A stretch of DNA of 9,659 nucleotides, taken from the NCBI GenBank assembly GCA_021778935.1, contig JAJYBQ010000072.1, forward strand, positions 1-9,659. The letters are read 5' to 3'. A program made the translations under genes and the position numbers. Numbering within the stretch: the stretch's first letter is position 1; the number at the start of each line of letters is the position of its first letter. The notes under the pieces are model-generated. The model did not search any database and was not told where the DNA came from. It was given only the letters and a program-made list of their open reading frames with translations. Positions 7,210-9,659 of the stretch are shown piece after piece. Origin of the DNA: Pseudomonadota bacterium. Its GTDB lineage: Bacteria; Pseudomonadota; Gammaproteobacteria; Burkholderiales; Burkholderiaceae.

Positions 7210-8010
7210 GTGTCGGGCTTCTCGCAATTTCGATTCGTATTGGTCGGGCCTGCCCATGCAGGCAATATCGGCGCCTGCGCGAGGGCGATCCGTACCATGG
7301 GGTTTTCCCGGCTCGTCGTGGTGCAACCGCGCACCCCGGGCTTTCGTGAAGACCCGGAGGCGCTGGCGTTCGCGACGTCCGCGGCGGACGTGCTGGTTGC
7401 GGCGCGGACCTGCGATTCGCTGGCCGAAGCGCTCGACGGGGTGCAGCAGGCGTACGCCATGACGGGGTATGCACGCGGCTTCGGACCGGAGCCGGTCGAA
7501 GTCCGCGCGGCGGCGCGCGACGCCGCGCGGACGGCATTCCGGGACGGAGCGGAGATCGCGTTCGTGTTCGGCACCGAGCGCACGGGACTGACCAACGAGG
7601 ACGTGCAGCGCTGTCACGCGGTCTGTGCGATTCCGGCCGACCCGCTGCGCGCATCGCTCAATCTCGCACAGGCCGCGCAGATCGCCGCCTATGAATGTCG
7701 CCGCGAGTTGTTGTGGCAGACGGGTGCGCTCCTCGGACCCCTGCCGCGGCGCGATGCGTCCCACACGGATCCGCGTGAGGACGATCCGGCGGCGGGCGTC
7801 GAGCAGACCGAGGCGATGTTTGGGCATCTCGAACGGGCGTTGATCGCGGTCGGGTACCTCGATCCCGGGAAGCCGAAGAATCTGATGGCGCGGATGCGGC
7901 GCCTGCTGTTGCGGGCGCGGCCGACCCGCACGGAGGTGGACATCCTGCGGGGAATCGCGGCGGCGATGGAGCGGCCGAAGACCGAGCGCGTGGGGTCGAA
8001 GCGGCATTGA
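7210..8010 (+). CDS. trmJ: tRNA (cytidine/uridine-2'-O-)-methyltransferase TrmJ
   Basis: This 266-residue protein is a SPOUT-class RNA 2'-O-methyltransferase of the TrmJ family, which methylates the wobble-adjacent position 32 of tRNAs using S-adenosylmethionine. The trefoil-knot motifs are all present: motif 1 HAGNIGACARAIRTMGF (N19, R25), motif 2 FVFGTERTGLTNEDV (119-132, E123) and motif 3 IPADPLRASLNLAQAAQIAAYE (141-161, S149, N151). A charged linker (about 178-197) leads to the C-terminal dimerisation tail EQTEAMFGHLERAL and the closing RPTRTEVDILRGI. The start is GTG 7210: an in-frame stop at 7192-7194 rules out anything longer except non-standard codons, and the protein must begin before the first strand FRFVLV. 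The Shine-Dalgarno signal is weak. The gene is divergent from suhB as in E. coli and converges on lpxH. Confidence 0.95.
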   Translation: MSGFSQFRFVLVGPAHAGNIGACARAIRTMGFSRLVVVQPRTPGFREDPEALAFATSAADVLVAARTCDSLAEALDGVQQAYAMTGYARGFGPEPVEVRAAARDAARTAFRDGAEIAFVFGTERTGLTNEDVQRCHAVCAIPADPLRASLNLAQAAQIAAYECRRELLWQTGALLGPLPRRDASHTDPREDDPAAGVEQTEAMFGHLERALIAVGYLDPGKPKNLMARMRRLLLRARPTRTEVDILRGIAAAMERPKTERVGSKRH

Positions 8011-8011
8011 C

Positions 8012-8038
8012 CCCTTCCTTGCCCGGGTTGAGGGAGGG
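8012..8038 (+). terminator. Possible terminator stem after trmJ
   Basis: Bases 8012-8019 pair with 8031-8038 (8 bp including one G-T), with an 11-base loop, immediately after the trmJ stop. There is no T tract and the stem is moderate, so the nearby stronger palindrome at 8067-8096 may be what stops transcription. Confidence 0.3.
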
Positions 8039-8065
8039 CAGCACAGCGCCGCGGCGGCAGGACGT

Positions 8066-8103
8066 TCCCCCTCTCCCGCGGACGCGGGAGAGGGGGGGTG
8101 AGG
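8066..8103 (-). repeat. REP-like palindrome, copy A2
   Basis: Bases 8067-8080 pair perfectly with 8083-8096, a 14-bp GC-rich stem with a GA tip. Read on the minus strand it carries the same CCTCACCCC flank (8103-8095) and CCCTCTCCCGC core as the copy at 1617-1655, so it is the same element in opposite orientation. It lies between the convergent trmJ and lpxH genes, 37 bases past the lpxH stop, and could end both transcripts. Confidence 0.75.
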
Positions 8104-8140
8104 GCGGGCGATTGGGCACGCCCATGCCAGACCCGAAAGC

Positions 8141-8899
8141 CTATTGCAGCGCCAGCAAGTTCAACACCCCGCCCACGACCTGCAGGCTGCCGCCGCGCGC
8201 CGGTTCCGTGTCCTCGTCCCAGTCCGGCAGCACCCAGCGCACGGCTTCGCGGCCGTCGAGGGAGAAGGCGTGGCGGCCGGGAAGGTGGGTGTGCCCGTGG
8301 ATCATCTGCGCGGCGCCCCCGTCGCGCATGGTCTGGGCGATTGCCTCTGGCGTCACGTCCATGATTGCCGCGGCGAGGCGCTGTTTTTCCTGTTCGCTCT
8401 GGACGCGGGCCTGGCCGATGAGCGCGCGGCGCTCGGCGAGCGGGCGGGCGAGGAATGCCGCCTGGAAGCGGGGGTCGCGGGCTTGCAGCCGGAATCGCTG
8501 GTACGCGGTGTCGCGCGTGCAGTAGGCGTCGCCGTGCGAGAGGAGGGTGGGAACCCCACCGACCTGCTCGACCACCGGGTCGGGCAGCAGGCGGACACCC
8601 GACGCCTCGGCGAAGCGCGCGCCGAGCAGCACGTCGCGGTTGCCGTGCATCACCGCAACCGCGACGCCGCAATCGGTGAGCCGCCGCAGGGCGGCGACGA
8701 CCGTGCGCGCGACATCGTCGTCGGGCGTCTGCCCGTCGAGGCTGTCATCACCGGGCCAGTATTCGAACAGATCGCCGAGGACGATGAGTTCGGCGTGGCG
8801 GGCCGCAGTCTCATCGAAGAAGGCGAGCGCGCGTGCGAGCGTGCGGGGCCGCTGCGCGCAGAGATGCAGGTCCGAAATGAATACCGGGTCGCGCAACAC
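8141..8899 (-). CDS. lpxH: UDP-2,3-diacylglucosamine diphosphatase LpxH
   Basis: This 252-residue, peripheral inner-membrane enzyme removes UMP from UDP-2,3-diacylglucosamine to give lipid X, the fourth step of lipid A synthesis. It has the calcineurin-like metallophosphatase motifs in order: D10-x-H12 (SDLHL), G-D43 (GDLFEYW), G-N87-R-D (HGNRD), H122 (SHGD) and H201-G-H203 (IHGHTH), which correspond to the two-metal (Mn) ligands of E. coli LpxH. A central helical insert (about 125-192) is typical of the family. The start is GTG 8899, with GGGGGA at 8906-8911 six bases upstream overlapping the ppiB stop codon. The gap to ppiB is 11 bases, so it is surely co-transcribed with ppiB. The C-terminal tail is complete. 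Confidence 0.95.
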   Translation of the reverse strand: MLRDPVFISDLHLCAQRPRTLARALAFFDETAARHAELIVLGDLFEYWPGDDSLDGQTPDDDVARTVVAALRRLTDCGVAVAVMHGNRDVLLGARFAEASGVRLLPDPVVEQVGGVPTLLSHGDAYCTRDTAYQRFRLQARDPRFQAAFLARPLAERRALIGQARVQSEQEKQRLAAAIMDVTPEAIAQTMRDGGAAQMIHGHTHLPGRHAFSLDGREAVRWVLPDWDEDTEPARGGSLQVVGGVLNLLALQ

Positions 8900-8910
8900 G
8901 CCTTTTCCCC

Positions 8911-9411
8911 CTACGCCGCCACTTCCGCGCGCTTGATGAGCACGTCTTCCGACGGCACGTTTTCATGAAACCCGCTGCGCCCGGTCCGCACGGTCTTGAT
9001 CCGGTCGACGACGTCGGCACCCTCGACGACCTTGCCGAACACGCAATAGCCCCAGCCTTGCGCGGTGGGCGCCGTGTGGTTGAGGAAATCGTTGTCGCCG
9101 ACGTTGATGAAGAACTGCGCGGTTGCGGAGTGCGGGTCGGAGGTGCGGGCCATCGCGATCGTGTATTTGTCGTTGCGCAGGCCGTTGGCGGCTTCGTTGT
9201 CGATCGGCGCGCGGGTGGCTTTTTGTCGCATTCCAGGCTCGAACCCGCCGCCCTGGATCATGAAGCCCTCGATCACGCGATGGAACACGGTGTTGTCGTA
9301 GTGGCCCGATCGGACGTATTCGAGGAAGTTTTCCGTGGTCTGGGGAGCGCGCTCCGCGTCGAGTTCGATGCCGATCGCGCCGTGGTTGGTGTGCAGGATG
9401 ACCTTGGACAT
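8911..9411 (-). CDS. ppiB: Peptidyl-prolyl cis-trans isomerase, cyclophilin type (PpiB)
   Basis: This 166-residue protein has no signal peptide and matches cytoplasmic PpiB (E. coli: 164), which speeds cis-trans isomerisation of X-Pro bonds during folding. The cyclophilin active site is visible: R45 in [10 protein letters not shown]50, Q53 in MIQGGGF, F100-F101 in [15 protein letters not shown], and W120 in [14 protein letters not shown] 9411 is preceded by GGAG (9421-9424) at 9 bases. The frame stays open 12 codons further up, but that extension would overlap the ppiA stop and gives a non-conserved lead. lpxH follows after 11 bases and ppiA precedes by 32 bases, giving the ppiA-ppiB-lpxH order known from betaproteobacteria. 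Confidence 0.95.
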   Translation of the reverse strand: MSKVILHTNHGAIGIELDAERAPQTTENFLEYVRSGHYDNTVFHRVIEGFMIQGGGFEPGMRQKATRAPIDNEAANGLRNDKYTIAMARTSDPHSATAQFFINVGDNDFLNHTAPTAQGWGYCVFGKVVEGADVVDRIKTVRTGRSGFHENVPSEDVLIKRAEVAA

Positions 9412-9443
9412 GGGGTTTTTCTCCGGTTGTGCGGGTTGAGGGG

Positions 9444-9659
9444 TCAATTCTTGCCGAGATGCGCGTCCTGGATCACCACCGGTGTCGACGGCAGGTTCTG
9501 GAACGCACCGTCTTGCGACGTGGTCGGGATCGCGGCGATCCGGTCGACCACGCCCATCCCGGAAATCACATGGCCGAACACGGTGTAGCCGTAGCCGTCC
9601 TGGCCGGGATAGTCGAGAAAGCCGTTGTCGACGATGTTGATGAAGAACTGCGCGCTGGC
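9444..9659 (-). CDS. ppiA: Second cyclophilin-type isomerase, probably PpiA, C-terminal part (cut by window edge)
   Basis: The window ends inside this minus-strand gene. Its last 71 codons can be read from 9659 to the TGA at 9444-9446. They give a cyclophilin C-terminal half starting [17 protein letters not shown], then [20 protein letters not shown], and ending [12 protein letters not shown]. The block matches residues 97 onwards of the neighbouring ppiB product, so the two are tandem paralogues. The active-site tryptophan position of PpiB (QGWGYCVFG) is Tyr here (DGYGYTVFG), a change common in PpiA-like cyclophilins. A periplasmic location is inferred from gene order only, because the N-terminus with any signal peptide is outside the window. 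Confidence 0.88.
   Translation of the reverse strand, partial: ASAQFFINIVDNGFLDYPGQDGYGYTVFGHVISGMGVVDRIAAIPTTSQDGAFQNLPSTPVVIQDAHLGKN

Noticed and set aside
6784..8007. A 407-codon minus-strand frame across suhB and opposite trmJ
   Set aside because: It is out of frame with suhB and antisense to trmJ, both of which have complete family motifs.
8911..9659. Tandem cyclophilin genes as a recent duplication or novel cluster
   Set aside because: The two sequences have diverged clearly, and ppiA-ppiB-lpxH is a known betaproteobacterial gene order.
1..9659. A search for a defence, toxin-antitoxin, CRISPR, prophage or secondary-metabolite system
   Set aside because: Every gene of useful length matches a housekeeping family, spacers are short, and there are no direct-repeat arrays, tRNA attachment sites or mobile-element genes.

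Overview
This window looks like ordinary core chromosome from a high-GC Gram-negative bacterium, most likely a betaproteobacterium. The evidence is the gene content and order: divergent suhB and trmJ, a ppiA-ppiB-lpxH run, lipid A biosynthesis, and a DsbB with a CPLC motif. I cannot name a genus from the sequence alone. I see no transposase, integrase, phage gene, CRISPR array, tRNA or rRNA, and no toxin or defence gene. GC content looks uniform across the genes.

Layout, left to right. Positions 1-120 hold the first 40 codons of a minus-strand lipoprotein, cut by the window edge. Next is roxA (300-1577, minus), a ribosomal oxygenase of the JmjC/cupin type, and upstream of it mutS (1743-4400, minus). 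Their 165-base spacer carries two GC-rich palindromes. A 169-base divergent promoter region separates mutS from a plus-strand membrane fatty acid desaturase (4570-5724). That gene converges on dsbB (5801-6328, minus), and two strong hairpins lie between their ends. dsbB follows suhB (6336-7142, minus) with a 7-base gap, so the two probably form an operon. A 67-base divergent spacer separates suhB from trmJ (7210-8010, plus). trmJ converges on lpxH (8141-8899, minus) with another strong palindrome between them. lpxH, ppiB (8911-9411) and the 3' end of ppiA (from 9444 to the window edge) follow one another closely on the minus strand and look like one operon.

The genes are housekeeping in function: DNA mismatch repair (MutS), ribosome hydroxylation (RoxA), tRNA 2'-O-methylation (TrmJ), rRNA-related/inositol phosphatase (SuhB), disulfide bond formation (DsbB), lipid A synthesis (LpxH), proline isomerisation (PpiA, PpiB) and membrane lipid desaturation. 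Several act on the envelope, but I see no single pathway joining them.

The most interesting structure is non-coding. Four GC-rich palindromes (1617-1655, 1672-1709, 5729-5763, 8066-8103) appear to belong to one REP-like dispersed repeat family, because their stems differ by a compensated base pair (T-A in two copies, G-C in the other two). I found no convincing undescribed multi-gene system.
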